Shown here piece by piece: positions 1 through 11,331 of a stretch of DNA of 64,000 bases. Positions within the stretch are counted from its first letter, which is position 1, and each line of letters opens with the position of its first letter. The notes beneath the pieces were generated by a model. It was not told where the DNA came from. It did no database searches and saw only the letters and a list, made by a program, of their open reading frames with translations. Position numbers and translations under genes: made by a program. Source of the stretch: Polytrichum commune (Eukaryota > Streptophyta > Polytrichopsida > Polytrichales > Polytrichaceae); assembly GCA_950295325.1 (NCBI GenBank), contig OX485807.1, positions 49,442,440 to 49,506,439 on the forward strand. The letters run 5' to 3'.

Positions 1-402
1 TGACAAGGTTTCTTCCGAAGCTCAAACTAATTAACTTATGAAGAGTTTGACCAATCCCAACACTCGCCAACATTTTAATACCACCTCGTTTATTGACGTC
101 CTCTCCGACTTGTGATGCTCTCTTCAATTCAAAAGAACAAATGCATTATGTTAGCATGTTATGGTACCATCTATGGTTTTACTTGATTCCTTTGCAATAA
201 CTGATTGTTTTTGGTGGCTTCATGAAGTTGTTGTGCAAAGATAGTCTCAAGGTGGTCTTTGAATCTCTCTCTCTCTCTACAGACCATACATATATATATT
301 CTCAATTGTTGCCATGTGTCGTTCTTAAATTGGCAGAGATCACATGTTAAGCAGTTAATCCTAATCTGGATATGTGCCAATGATCATAACAATAGTTAGC
401 TG
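1..402. other. Intergenic, no gene seen
   Basis: AT-rich sequence with a short CT run near 266-280 and an AT run at about 287-300. No coding signal or recognisable repeat was found before the small MITE at 403. Confidence 0.5.
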
Positions 403-512
403 ATGAGTTGTGTTCAACTGCCATGACTTCAAAGTCAATATGAAGCACTTGGATTCTGACATTCCGAGGTTTTATTCTCAAATCTATTACAAGACCCATG
501 AACACAACTCAT
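403..512. mobile_element. Small MITE, family A, copy 1
   Basis: A 110-bp element bounded by 14-bp perfect inverted ends: ATGAGTTGTGTTCA on the left and its reverse complement on the right. A second copy with the same ends and a similar interior lies at 27147-27255. No coding capacity. The superfamily is not clear because no convincing target duplication is visible. Confidence 0.75.
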
Positions 513-519
513 CAACGAA

Positions 520-1078
520 GTAATGTTACGATTTGTGATTCTAAAAGCAGAGAATCAAACACTTGTTATCGTTCTATGGTTGTGTGGATGAAGTAACTAG
601 ACATATCCCAAAAAATTATTTAAATTATGGATGAACGTGCACAAAATTGGATGAAAACGCTTAATATCATTCATATGTGGCTTCGTCACTCTCAATGGTT
701 GTAGCTAGCCAATGCTCCTCTTTGGGAAAACTTGGAATGAAAACCACTGATGTTAAGGTATGACTAAATCTCCCATGTTGGAGATGCCCTCAGCAAAATA
801 ATGTTACAATCTGTGATTCTAAAAGTAGAGAATCGAACACTTGTTATCGTTCTATGATTGTATGGATGAAATAACTAAACACATCCCAAAAACTCTTTAA
901 AAAAAATGGACGAACGTGCACAAAATTGGATGAAATTTGCAATATCGTTCATATATGTGGCTTCATCACTCCCAATGGTTGTAGCCGGTGCTCCTCTCGG
1001 GGAAAACTTGGAACAAAAACCACTTGGTGTTAATTAAGGTATGACTAAATCTCCCGGGTCGGAAGTGCCTGTGCATAA
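520..1078. repeat. Direct tandem duplication, two units of about 280 bp
   Basis: Unit 1 runs from about 520 to 798 and unit 2 from about 799 to 1078. Both start at AATGTTAC, carry the phrase CACTTGTTATCGTTCTATG, and end near GGTATGACTAAATCTCCC. They differ by scattered substitutions and small indels, so the duplication is not recent. No open frame is shared. Confidence 0.8.
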
Positions 1079-1366
1079 ACCACATTATTGAGCATTGATT
1101 TCCGAAACTAAGTATCCAAAGCATCCTTGGGGACGTTTATTATTGGTAATCGATAATCACATGCACACTCTGTGAAACATTCAAGTCTCCAGCTAGTGCA
1201 CGAGCTTAATTAGAGGTTGAGTTTTTAATACACCCTATTGCACTTTCAAAGTGACCGAGTACCACCATGGATGAATGAGAGACAACGGTGGACAATGGTA
1301 ATTAAGGTATCACAAGCTTATAAACGGCAACTCTACGGTCGACCATTTAAGCATGATAGTTAGAGG
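1079..1366. other. Intergenic, nothing recognised
   Basis: No gene or repeated motif was recognised here. Confidence 0.4.
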
Positions 1367-1627
1367 TAGTGCCCGGGAAGTTTTTGGGCATATAAATTAT
1401 AGTCGGTCAAGCTAGAGTCCATTGAGGTAAGCGTTTCTTCTCTTCTTCTCGGTCAAGATCTTAGTGATTCTAAATCCAACTGGTTACATGTTGACATCTT
1501 CCGGTTTTGTTTTCATCCATTTGAGGTATATTCTTTTATAGAATCCTCTAGAATGATCGGTAATCCTCCTGAAATCTCCAACTTCAGTCGGTTATTTCTC
1601 AAACTCGACCGGCTCATTTGTGACTAG
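1367..1627 (+). repeat. CCGGTT dispersed repeat, copy 1
   Basis: A dispersed repeat of about 200 bp marked by several CCGGTT (AACCGGTTR) boxes. It reads GTTTTTGGGCAT, then TAGTGATTC, GGTTACATGTTGAC, TTTGAGGTATA, CTCTAGAATGATCGG, and ends CGGTTATTTCTCAAACTC. This copy contains a short extra segment after the start. Other copies: 2980-3190, 42842-43045 and 45945-46148 (minus); 56497-56683 and 59500-59640 (plus); fragments at 16555 and 22950. It is non-coding; the class is unknown. Confidence 0.7.
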
Positions 1628-2666
1628 ATGTCAATTCTCCCCCGAACATTGGTTAGGGGTCCTAGAACAAATTAAAAATCACATGAACACATTAGCAAAC
1701 TCCAATAAAGGGAACATGCGCTAATTGAGCTTACAACTTCTAGAGTCAAGATGAATATCTTTGAAAATCTTCAAGTGTTGTATGTAGACTTCATGCAATG
1801 GTTTTCACTTGGATATGTATAAATGCATTAGCATTTGGAGTGCTCTCTCTCTCTCTAGTGTTTGCATGAGGCGTGTCCACCTTACCAAATCATTGTTCTT
1901 TTACATCCACAAAGAGATTTGTGTTTTGGAATGATCTCCTTAAAATCTAGAATATTGCAAGCCAATTAAGAAGCCTAAACGAAGGAAACGGGAAAAATGG
2001 TGGGGGGGATTAGTAATCTATTGCACTTTTTGGAAGGGTGAATGGCAAGGGCGCATGGACGGTAACATTTGAGTTGTTCAAAAGTTCTAAAAAAATTGGT
2101 CATGGACGACTTGACGTGGAGCAAACAACAAGGGGATGACATGGGGCATTGAGTCATATGCATGTGTGCACCGGACCAAGATAGCAAGGTTCAAGCTAGT
2201 ATGGTGCTATTGATACTTGGTTGCCCGTCACACTAGTCCAACCCTAAACCCTAAAAGCATGCCCCATTGTTGCAAGACGAAATGTACCCACTTGGTTTTG
2301 GTACATTTAACCCATTGTTGGAGAAAACACATGCAAAATATTGTTTGTTGAGAAATGGAAACCAAGTTCTTTTTTACTTTTTGGATTGATGTTTAAGAGC
2401 CACTCCCAATTTTGAACATCAAATCATATTCGGTCTTCATGCTATGTTGGATGTGGTTATGAAGCACAAAGAATGAAGTCATTCCTCCTTGTCCAATATT
2501 CAATATTCTCATCCAAAATTTGGATTGGGGATGCCAATAGGAACAAAATTGTTGCATTTGAGAGCACCTCTAATCCATGCATCATTGAAAACATGCCTTC
2601 CGTGTATATTTTTTCGGGTAAGTTGTCTCTATTTGTGTTCCACCAAACCAACTTAGGATATCTAAA
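1628..2666. other. Intergenic, nothing recognised
   Basis: AT-rich sequence with a short CT run near 1841-1855. The small open frames on both strands here have no recognisable protein features. Confidence 0.4.
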
Positions 2667-2984
2667 ACTACACTAAATATGATATTTAGTGTTTGGTACA
2701 CTAAATATGAACACATACACTAAATGTCAACAACCCTATGAAAGTAAGTAACATGAAACTCAAATATCAACTATAGTAATACATGGAAGTTACATGTTTG
2801 AATTCAGTGTTAGTAAAGATATGGAAAAAAAAAAAAAAAAAAAATGATAAAAGGAGAATTCCAGCATGTCTTTTAGCATATCTTCTAACACTAATTGTCA
2901 AGGAATTGAAAAGTAGTGTTGAACAAGGTAAGGTGGTAACAACATTAAATATAATCAAACACTAGATATCATATTTAGTCTAGT
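2667..2984 (-). mobile_element. MITE, family M (ACTACACTAAATA ends), copy 1
   Basis: An element of about 318 bp with long imperfect inverted ends. It starts ACTACACTAAATATGATATT and ends with the matching reverse complement at ATATTTAGTCTAGT. The interior matches the copies at 3644, 7481, 16649 and the split copy at 46473/48975, including TTAGTAAGGATATG and GGTGGTAACAAC blocks. This copy has an A tract at about 2824-2843. Orientation is opposite to the 16649 copy. The superfamily is uncertain. Confidence 0.75.
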
Positions 2985-3190
2985 TATAGATGAACCGGTT
3001 GAGTTTGAGAAACAACCGGTTGAAGTTCAAGACTTCAGGGAAATTACCAATCGTGTTTAAAGGAATCTATAAAATATATTACCCCGAATCAATAAAGAAA
3101 AACCGAAAGATCACAACACATAACCAATTGGACTTGAGAAACACTAGGATCTCGACTAGTTATGCCCAAAACTCTCTCCGGACAATGTGA
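2980..3190 (-). repeat. CCGGTT dispersed repeat, copy 2 (abuts a MITE)
   Basis: Nearly full-length copy on the minus strand, starting CTAGTTATAGATGAACCGGT and ending near CTCTCCGGACAATG. It begins within a few bases of the family-M MITE end at 2984. The open frame across it is accidental. Confidence 0.75.
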
Positions 3191-3643
3191 CGGAGAGGTA
3201 ATGAACTTGTGTGACATATGCAACACTTCCATATATAATGCCCGGGGGGTGGCCTTGCTCGATCAATATGAAACGTTTAAGAGTCAAAATTGCTCTTAAA
3301 ATATATATGAAACGTTTATGAAATCAAAATTGCTCTTCAAATATGAAACGTTTAAGAAGTCAACATTTTAAAGAGGGGTACCGTGGTACTTTTCTGGCCT
3401 GCAGTGAGGTCTCACATAAGGCAAATTATTGTGAATCAACCTTGTTATTTGTGAAGCTTATGACAACTCTTAACACTTGTCAGAGCTCCCCATCACTTAA
3501 CTTATATGGCAAACTGACAATTCACCAGCCAACTTCACACTTAACTTACGACAATCAGACACAACTAAGTTAAAGTTGCTGCAAAGTCGGTGCGTGCTAA
3601 ACACACTAACATCCATCTCCCTAACCCTTAACTTCAAAGGAAC
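3191..3643. repeat. Intergenic with a short tandem repeat of about 40 bp
   Basis: At about 3265-3365, ATATGAAACGTTTA followed by CAAAATTGCTCTT occurs two to three times in tandem. The rest shows no gene. Confidence 0.55.
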
Positions 3644-3958
3644 ACTACACTAAAAAAGAAGGATAGTTAGTGTTTGATCGTAGTTAGTGTTGTTATCACC
3701 CTATCATGTTCAACACTATTTTTCAATTCCTTGACAATTAGTGTCAGACATAAATGTGCCACTACTTTCCCTATTGCTACCTCATTTCATGTGAAGCATG
3801 GATTTCGTATCCTTACTAACACTAAACTCAAACATGTAACTTCCACATAATACCATAGTTGATATTCAGTGTTTGAGTTTACATTTAATGTTACTTACTT
3901 TCATAGGATGTATGCGTTTGTATGTAGTGTATCAAACATGAAATATCCTTTTTAGTGT
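3644..3958 (+). mobile_element. MITE, family M, copy 2
   Basis: Starts ACTACACTAAAAAAGAAGG and ends TATCCTTTTTAGTGT. The interior matches the other family-M copies (GTTGTTATCACCCTATC, TCATATTTTGG-type centre, CATTTAATGTTACTTAC). It runs directly into a CT microsatellite. Confidence 0.7.
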
Positions 3959-3983
3959 TCTCTCTCTCTCTCTCTCTCTCTCT
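3959..3983. repeat. (TC)n microsatellite
   Basis: About 25 bases of uninterrupted TC dinucleotides at the end of the adjacent MITE. Confidence 0.9.
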
Positions 3984-4093
3984 CCACATATGTGTGTGTG
4001 TTTATATCCCCACAAACTTATTTCGGCATGTGAGCTTGCAGCTATGATCAAGGTGAAGTGTTTCTTACTTACGTTAGTAAAGGGACTAAAGAG

Positions 4094-4305
4094 AGGGAAT
4101 GGTTTGCATATGAGTGTCTCTCTCTTGACCATCCAACATAAAAGCTCTTACATAGTACATGTATCCCAAAATTTTCTATGTTTGGATGATTTGGCATTGG
4201 AATTGGATGAAATGTCCACAAAACTATAGGAGTCGTGTTTATATGTTGGATGAATGAGAGGTATGCTCGTGTACAGTAATCTATTCTCTCCCAAGGACCA
4301 GTGTT
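4094..4305. mobile_element. MITE, hAT-like family H, copy 1
   Basis: Inverted ends: GAGAGGGAAT...CCATCCAACATAAA on the left and TATGTTGGATGAATGAGAGG...TCTATTCTCTCCC on the right. Related copies lie at 21655-21898 and 60329-60572; the last has a clear 8-bp target duplication, which supports the hAT superfamily. Non-coding. Confidence 0.6.
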
Positions 4306-4421
4306 GCCTCTATACTTATATCCAAGTCTGAAATGTATGTTTACTATATAATGTAGTATCCTAGGTGGACAATGTGGTTGTCGCCATTATAGTCCTGTGC
4401 CATGGCATTCCACTATTGTTT

Positions 4422-4443
4422 AGAGAGAGAGAGAGAGAGAGAG
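4422..4443. repeat. (GA)n microsatellite
   Basis: About 22 bases of GA dinucleotides. Confidence 0.85.
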
Positions 4444-5434
4444 TACAATTTACCAATTCATAGCTCATATGCCCAGGTGTTACGGGTTGGGACAACATGG
4501 GTCCAAGTAGGTACATCATGTGTACAAACGTACACATGTCAAGGAAATTTGCAACTATTGCTATAAGCTACAGTTGAAAAATTTCGACTTTAAGAACTGC
4601 AAGCTCAACATGCATACTCTCAACTCAAATTTTGCTCATGCCTTCATGTAATTTGACTTAAAATTATATGAATATTAGTTTCAAACAACTTTCAGGATAT
4701 GGATACATATTTAAGATCGAAAAGTACATACATAGAGGAAAACCATAAACCAACAAATCCTACAACCATCATTTAAAACTATATATATATAGACACACAC
4801 ACACGACAGTTAGAATCCAAATGATTGGGTGGACTCTATTTGATAGTGTGCACTAAGTTAGAAATCAAATGCTAGGAAGGTGACTCATAAAATTCATACT
4901 TTGGCCATAGGTGACTTGACTTTGGGTTTACCATAGGATTTGAGTTAAGCCCTTCTATTTAAGCTGCCCTTTCATGCATGTGATAGATTGTTAAAATCGT
5001 TTTAACCCTAGAGCAAACTAAAACCCTTCTACTTGGTCTATGAATCGAATCCATGCTTAGCACAACTTATTACAACAAGCAAACGTAAGTATTGTCATAG
5101 GTGACAACAATGTTTGGATGTACATGTGGTATATTCATGTCATTTACAAGAGTAAATAAATCTAAAAAATCCTTCTACATGTATGTATATAACAACTAAA
5201 ACAATCATTATATTAAGTGGGCTAGTTGAAGGCTTGTTTTAGATGGGATCACTTTTGACATTTTAAGCTAAAAAATGTACTAAATTGGCTTCAAATCTTG
5301 TTGTGATGGATTGAAGCATGTATTGGTCTTCTTGGGCCTTTCAGGGTCTATGTAGGGTCTATGGAGGCAGTGGTAGACTTGTGTTGATCTGCTTAAAATG
5401 GGTCTATACTCAGGCCTTGATTGTTATGCAATTC
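4444..5434. other. Intergenic, nothing recognised
   Basis: AT-rich, with a short TA/CA run near 4783-4803. No gene or repeat family was recognised. Confidence 0.4.
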
Positions 5435-5732
5435 CCCTAAACTAAACATTTGGTTCAATGTGGTCCACAATATTCACCATCGACCCACATCAATTGTCCT
5501 GCAATCATTGGGTGACAAGTTGAGAGGGTGTCATATGATACCTGGAGTTATGATAATCATGAAAATCACTTTGATTAATATGGCACGCCAATTTTGCATG
5601 TCACAATAAATAAGATGTGTAGTGTAAAGATCCCATTTCATATGACACCCTCTCTTGTTGCCACCCAACGATTGCATTGGGGTCAATGATGAATAGCGTG
5701 GGGCACACTAAAGAAGATGTTTAGTCTAGTGG
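5435..5732. mobile_element. Foldback MITE
   Basis: The two ends are extended imperfect inverted repeats. CTAAACTAAACAT and GAGAGGGTGTCATATGA on the left match TCATATGACACCCTCTC and ATGTTTAGTCTAG on the right. Each arm is about 90-100 bp around a roughly 90-bp centre. No coding capacity, and only one copy was seen in this window. Confidence 0.65.
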
Positions 5733-6120
5733 CCCCATTTCAGTTGTGTTGTGAGGCATGCACAATCATTTTAGGGTGAGTTTCTAATGTTGCTCGCCCA
5801 TTGCATTCTAGATAGCAGTGGGTTGCATGCGGTCTCATGAAGATAACAAAATCTATCAACCAACCACGATCTAGTTGCCTACTACATGGAATGTAGAAGG
5901 TCGTGACCATGGGCCACTAGACGTCCATGCGCTCACTAAACATTGAAAATGGCAACAATTGATTGGCACATTCGAACACAACCCCCATCAAATTTCATCG
6001 AATTTGTTCGTATTCCCACCAGAATTTGGTGGGCAAGCAACATACATGAAAACTTCACCCTTAGAAGTCCATCAAACATGCATAAGTTCAACAAACAATT
6101 TGAGTCCACCCATCAAATAA

Positions 6121-6609
6121 GGGCCACTGCACACACAAGCCAAGAGCCGTGACCATGAAATTGTGAGAGCCCAAACGAAAGTGTCCAAAGGCCGTCCCAA
6201 GACACCTCCAAAATCATGCAGTGTGGTCACGGATCCTCAAGTGTAGTGTGAAGCCATGTGTGGCCGGGCCCTCAACCGAATGATATTTCAATGAAGTTCT
6301 ATTCAAGCGGGGTCCTCACACATGATAGAATAGAATAAATCAACAGTTGTGAGCGTTCGGAGTGCCATGGTCTCATAGGCCTACCTCCAAGAGATGGTTT
6401 TCAAAAATAATCCAAGTGACCATGAAACATGATCCATTCAATGCCACAGAGGAATCCATGCAGACTTTACATGCATCTTGCATTCACATACTCCGTTGGT
6501 CACTCAAGCGTAGTGTGAAGTGAACTTGGACCGGCTCCGCCTTTTCCACCAATGAGAGTGCTTGAAGCGACCTGGTCACGGGCTCTCAGTCTCGTGTGTG
6601 AAGTGGGCC
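6121..6609. mobile_element. PIF/Harbinger-type MITE, family G, copy 1
   Basis: A 489-bp element starting GGGCCACTGCACACACAAG and ending GTGTGTGAAGTGGGCC, flanked on both sides by TAA (6118-6120 and 6610-6612). A 3-bp TWA target duplication with GGGCC-type ends is characteristic of PIF/Harbinger (Tourist-like) MITEs. A second full copy is at 44652-45083, a partial at 15735-15943 and a degenerate one at 51014-51160. Non-coding. Confidence 0.8.
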
Positions 6610-6612
6610 TAA

Positions 6613-7480
6613 GCTAAAAAAGTAAAGATTACATCCCATTAAGTGAGAGGATGCATTCGAATAATATGGAGAACAAATATCTTCTAATGCCAATTAGCAA
6701 AGTGCACCCTCTAATTATGAACATGCTTAATTACATGCCTATTTACAGCCTAAAGTAATAGCACTACTACTTTAATAGTAGAAAAAGGACTTTATCTGAG
6801 TTGCTGCTGGCATCATGAATATGTTTCATATATATAACTTATTATTGTTGAGACTTGTTTGTATGTTTTTATTTATACAAGATGAGGAGCGATGTAATAA
6901 AACAAGGGAGGATGATCATCACCCCAAATTAAGATACTTGTGCATGTCTTTATGGAATTTAGAGAGGTACGCTACACAGGGCCTAGTAGTAGTAGTAGTA
7001 GTTCTAGTAGTCTCCAAAAATAGGGTTTAATATGTGGAATTAATTAGGACGCCTATTACCGTGAGCTGCCTAGAACCCCTTTTCTTTTTTAATGGGATGA
7101 CATGCAATACTTGGGCCAGTTGGAGCTTATAATAAAAAAAGCTACATGTGTTTACCTTTTCTTTTTTTCTTTTTTTCAAATTGCCATGAGGTGCTCTTTC
7201 AACTTTGCAATTAAGATTAAGGTTTATTATTGAGTGTCGATGACGCTGAGTTTAGAAGAATGATAACTTGGACTGAGCAAATTAAGTGGCAGTCTTGGTC
7301 AGTGTCACGTTGGACCTTTTCAATGCAATTAGACCTCACGGGAAAAGAAAACAAGATTACCTTCTCCTCAAGAATTTTCTCCACTATGAATGTGAATTGT
7401 AGTTGAAGTGGTCATTGACACCACCCGAGTGCAAAATTAGTGTTGCTTGGTGCACCTCGAATGGAAGACTCACCATTGAG
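6613..7480. other. Intergenic, nothing recognised
   Basis: Contains a TAG trinucleotide run near 6983-7005. No coding signal was recognised. Confidence 0.4.
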
Positions 7481-7788
7481 ACTACATTAACTAGGATATT
7501 TAGTGTTTGATACACTAAATATCAATAACCCTATGAAAGTAAGGAATTTTAAATGTAAACTCAAACACTAAATATCAACTATGGTAATATGTGGAAGTTA
7601 CATGTTTGAATTCAATGTTAGTAAGGATATGAGAAAAAATGATATAATAAGGGAGGTGGCAGTAGGGAAGGTAGCGGCACATGCATGTCTAACATTAATT
7701 ATCAAGGAATAGTAAATTAGTGTTGAGCAAGGAAGGGTGGTAACAACACTAAATATAATTAAACACTAAATACCCTATTTAGTGTAGT
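7481..7788 (-). mobile_element. MITE, family M, copy 3
   Basis: Starts ACTACATTAACTAGGATATT and ends ACCCTATTTAGTGTAGT. The interior matches copy 1 (AAGGAATAGTAAATTAGTG, GGTGGTAACAACAC). About 308 bp, same orientation as the copy at 2667. Confidence 0.75.
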
Positions 7789-7789
7789 T

Positions 7790-7890
7790 GGTGAGCAACT
7801 GTCCCAATCTTTAGAGATAAAAAAATTAGGCGTTTTTCCCCTATTACACTGTAGTTGAAAATGAGGCATACTTTGTGTTGGAGTGTCCTC
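7790..7890 (+). pseudogene. LINE-like C-terminal fragment (short)
   Basis: The frame at 7854-7889 reads VENEAYFVLECP, matching NEAHFVL in the longer relic at 25739-26101. It resembles the zinc-knuckle-like region found at the C-terminus of some non-LTR retrotransposon polymerases and host proteins derived from them. Stops upstream (TAG, TAA) show that it is dead. It adjoins the family-M MITE. Confidence 0.4.
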
Positions 7891-8849
7891 AAAACACGAG
7901 AGAGAGAGAGTTGGGCTTTTCTTGCTTACATCCATGCTTACTGTCAAGCTTAGTCTTTGTGCAATACATCCTCTTATCAAGAGGCCATACCATTCCTTTA
8001 CATATCCATGTACCTTACAAAACCTAGGTGGGTGGGTGGGATCATTTCCCATGGCTACTCCCTTGCATACCAAACCACTTACCATGGTCATTGTCGTTTC
8101 TTGGTAAGTCTCTAATAAGGTAAAGCACCATAAGTAAACCACTTACTAAGGTTTTACCTTTGTACCCTTAATGTAAAGTAATGTCCTTCATATCCAAAGT
8201 ATGTCAACTTCTAGTACATACTTTGTCTACTACTACTTCAAAAGTCTTATCATTACTTAATATACTGCCTAACATTCCTCATTATTAAAGAATGTCTAAG
8301 CCCTATGTACACACTATTTTTTGACAAAAGTTGGTATGCAAAACCTAAAGATGTTGTCAAGTTTGTGAAGGGTCTGCCTCACCTGTGCCCATGCCACCAA
8401 CCAAATCCAAAGAGAGGGTCAGTAACGTACACGAGCTGAATAACAACAGAACCCAATTGTTATCTATGTCACACAATAATGTACAACATACGTTTGCAAC
8501 CAAGAATACACATACTTCCATGGAGTACTCTACATGTTCCTTAGCCATTTGAACCTTGTGCATCGGAGGTTAGAGTTGAATTACATACACCTCCCAAAAT
8601 ACCCAAACTGCACCACTTACGCTAAGCTCAAAAGTTACTTAGGGTAAACAACCACCGCGGTTTAGCCTTTGAAAGGAGGTCCTTGTGATCTCATTCTCTT
8701 AATATAGAATTAGGTAGTCCTTCATGGCCATAGATGCAGATGCTCTGATCTATGGTGGAAATTCGTTAGTTGAGACTACCCTAACCCTAAAGTAACTTTA
8801 CCCTGGGTTTAGCATAAGTAACTAGTTTGGTTCATTTATGGTTAAGACA

Positions 8850-8851
<2 letters not shown>

Positions 8852-8911
<60 letters not shown>
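8852..8911. repeat. (GA)n microsatellite, about 60 bp
   Basis: An uninterrupted run of about thirty GA units. Confidence 0.95.
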
Positions 8912-8914
<3 letters not shown>

Positions 8915-9847
8915 ACTTCGATTAAAGTTGTGAGGTCCTAGCTAGTGAACTCGAAACATGTTTATGGAGCATGGCTATGGCATACATGCTATTGCCTCAT
9001 GTTGGAGGTGGTCCCATTTTATATAGGTAAGGAAGGGTGCCATAGGGGGGCTTTGTTGGTAAAAGGTTGTATATTGGTGTGTTGTGTGCTTTATGTGGGT
9101 ATTGTGAGGGTGGGTGTTATAGGGGCAAGGTGTCTTTATTGGTATCAATGTGTGTTGGGTTTGATTCCCAAGGCCCGGCCTGGTGGTTGTCTATCCATGT
9201 AATTGACCTAGTTTGAGATGGTTTGGGCATCTTGTTGGGTGATTCAACTTTGGGATTATAGTACTTGGGCGTATGGCTTCTGGTGTTTCATTTAGATAGG
9301 TAGACATGAAATAAATGTGCCACTGCTCAATTTTTTGTGATAGAATATGTGTAGATGCCTCCTCGGATGCCAACCACGAGGATAGTGAGGGTGATGTACC
9401 ATCCAACATCTTCCGGTGTATATACCAAGGATTGGTATTTGAGTTTTTGTGGCATTGTATTGTTGATGTGGGGTTGCAGTCGTGGCAAAAGGGGAATTCA
9501 ATGAAGTGTATACTAGAGCTTTGGGTAGTGTAGTGGGTGATATTTTTGGGGTGGCAGTAGTTGAGTTCGAGTCAGGCTAGGCATTGTCATGTTGCACATG
9601 GGCAAGGATATAGCCAAGGGGGATTGTGTTACCCATGTTGGGGGGCTCCTAATTGGATTCCAGCATGCATCACTAGGGTGTTGTTTGTCTTTGATTGAAC
9701 AAGAAGGAGTCTATGAATTTGCTAGACTATTTTGTTGCAGTTCATTGTTCGGATGTTATTGATGATGGGGTTGATGCACATTAGACAAGAGGTGGAGGCA
9801 AGTGTCAACTACTTGTGTTGGACATGGAAAGAGGGGGGGGGGGATGA
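8912..9847. other. Intergenic, no gene supported
   Basis: GT-rich plus strand with several short frames on both strands and a poly-G run near 9832-9842. I could not assign a function to any frame. Confidence 0.35.
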
Positions 9848-10024
9848 GAACTTAGTGGGACAAACGGAGTGTTTCCTTTGATTACCTTTGAGAATGCAGT
9901 GCTAAGCAATTGTAATTCTAACTCTTTCTTCCAACTGGACCATCAAGTTGATATTAGCCTCTACCTCATGGAGGCTAACACACTCTGCTACTCTAGAGAA
10001 TTAACCTTTTCGACACCATGTTGA
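9848..10024 (+). pseudogene. LINE-like C-terminal fragment
   Basis: From about 9860 to the TGA at 10022, one frame reads ...FENAVL, then FFQLDHQVDISLYLMEA, ending STPC-stop. The same block occurs in the relic at 25739-26101 (FFRLDHQVDISLYLTEA, ending LTPS-stop). The two copies differ but share the stop position, so they come from one ancestral coding sequence. Only the last 45-55 codons remain. Confidence 0.5.
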
Positions 10025-10869
10025 TGTACATGGAGTCCCATTACCTTTTGGCTTCTTGGACTTTTATAATCAATTTCGTTCAATGATGTTATTGCTGTCA
10101 TTCTTGAGTTCAAGAAGTCCTTGCAAGTACAATACTAAGCGTTTTGAATTAATGGGGGAGAGATGACAAACCTTTCTCATAGGTGACCTACAGATATGGA
10201 AGATAGAAAATCTAGTTCTGTCAGTAATTCACTCAAAAAGAGCTCACCCGTTCAGTTTTCGAGCCCGCCTCTTCTTCGATCTTCTTCTTCTTTGGGAGAC
10301 CAACTGACGGACTCCTCTACTCCCTATCATATATGTGCACAACACCACCGTGCCATGCTAGCTATTTGGTTTGGCATGTTTTAAGTGTTGGAATGGAAGG
10401 TAGAAATACCATAAACCGTGAAACTAAGGTGATTCATATTGAAGATATGGTCCTACAATCATGAGCAAATTCTCCAAGATAGAAGAGAAGGATTCATGAA
10501 GAATGCAAGTTGTTTCATATTTTTAATCCTTGTACAGAATATTCTACAAATTTTTAGAGTGGAAAGTTTGTCAAACACCTTACTTGCTCACTAGATTCTC
10601 CTGAAACTAAACACAATAATGCTTATTTCCACACAGAACATCATCTAAACTGGTTAGTTCATGAGTACATTAAACTTTGATTGATGGTAGTCAAACGTGA
10701 CTACATGTTTTGGTGATCAATAGTATATCTTATGAGAGATTGTTCTTGATCAAGAAGAATATCTTACGAGAGTAATCAATCACAAGACACCACCACATAA
10801 ACCTTAATTGTGATCAAGAAGTAATTAGTCACCCCATGCAAACCGGAAGCTTCATTGCACCCAAATTTG

Positions 10870-11200
10870 GCTGATATTGAACAAGTAATTGTTTCATTTA
10901 AAAAGAAATTAAATTACATTAAATTGATATTTTTCTGACCTATTTGTGTGATGATGCCCTCAACTTTATAAAGAATTCAAGCAATATGTAAGACAAATCC
11001 AACTTCAAAATATTGAAGGTCATGAAATCTATGTCCAACACCAGATGTGGCCATTTGCTTTTAAGCATCACTTTCAATAATAAAATTTTGATTTTTTATA
11101 TTTAATTATTTTACAGAATAATAGCAATTAGAATGATTGAAAAATTCCATTCTAAACAACACTTTGCTACTACTTTTAGGAGTTTGACCAAAAATACTAT
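10870..11200 (+). repeat. Dispersed AT-rich repeat, copy 1
   Basis: Shares an ordered series of phrases with 43895-44220: AAATTACATTAAATTGAT, GACAAATCCAACTTCAAAAT, TGAAATCTATGTCCAA, and CACTTTG(C/G)TGCTACTTTT. About 330 bp, diverged, non-coding, class unknown. Confidence 0.65.
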
Positions 11201-11255
11201 GATTTTAGTATACCGGAGTATTTTTTTGGTCCACTTTACCATGTTCGCACTGTCG

Positions 11256-11331
11256 TAGCACGGTGGTAACGTATTCAGTTAATTAACCTAATTAACGCGT
11301 AAAACGTCAAAACCGCGCCGAGTTCGTTCCC
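11256..11331 (+). other. tRNA-like A-box/B-box pair, weak
   Basis: TAGCACGGTGG at 11256-11266 fits the polymerase III A-box pattern TRGCNNRGTGG. AGTTCGTTCCC at 11321-11331 matches 9 of 11 positions of a B-box. The spacing (54 bp) is longer than in most tRNA-derived SINEs. No SINE tail or flanking duplication was identified, so this may be chance. Confidence 0.2.

Noticed and set aside
7759-8142. 127-codon minus-strand frame
   Set aside because: Spans a MITE end and a LINE-like fragment on the other strand, with no recognisable features.
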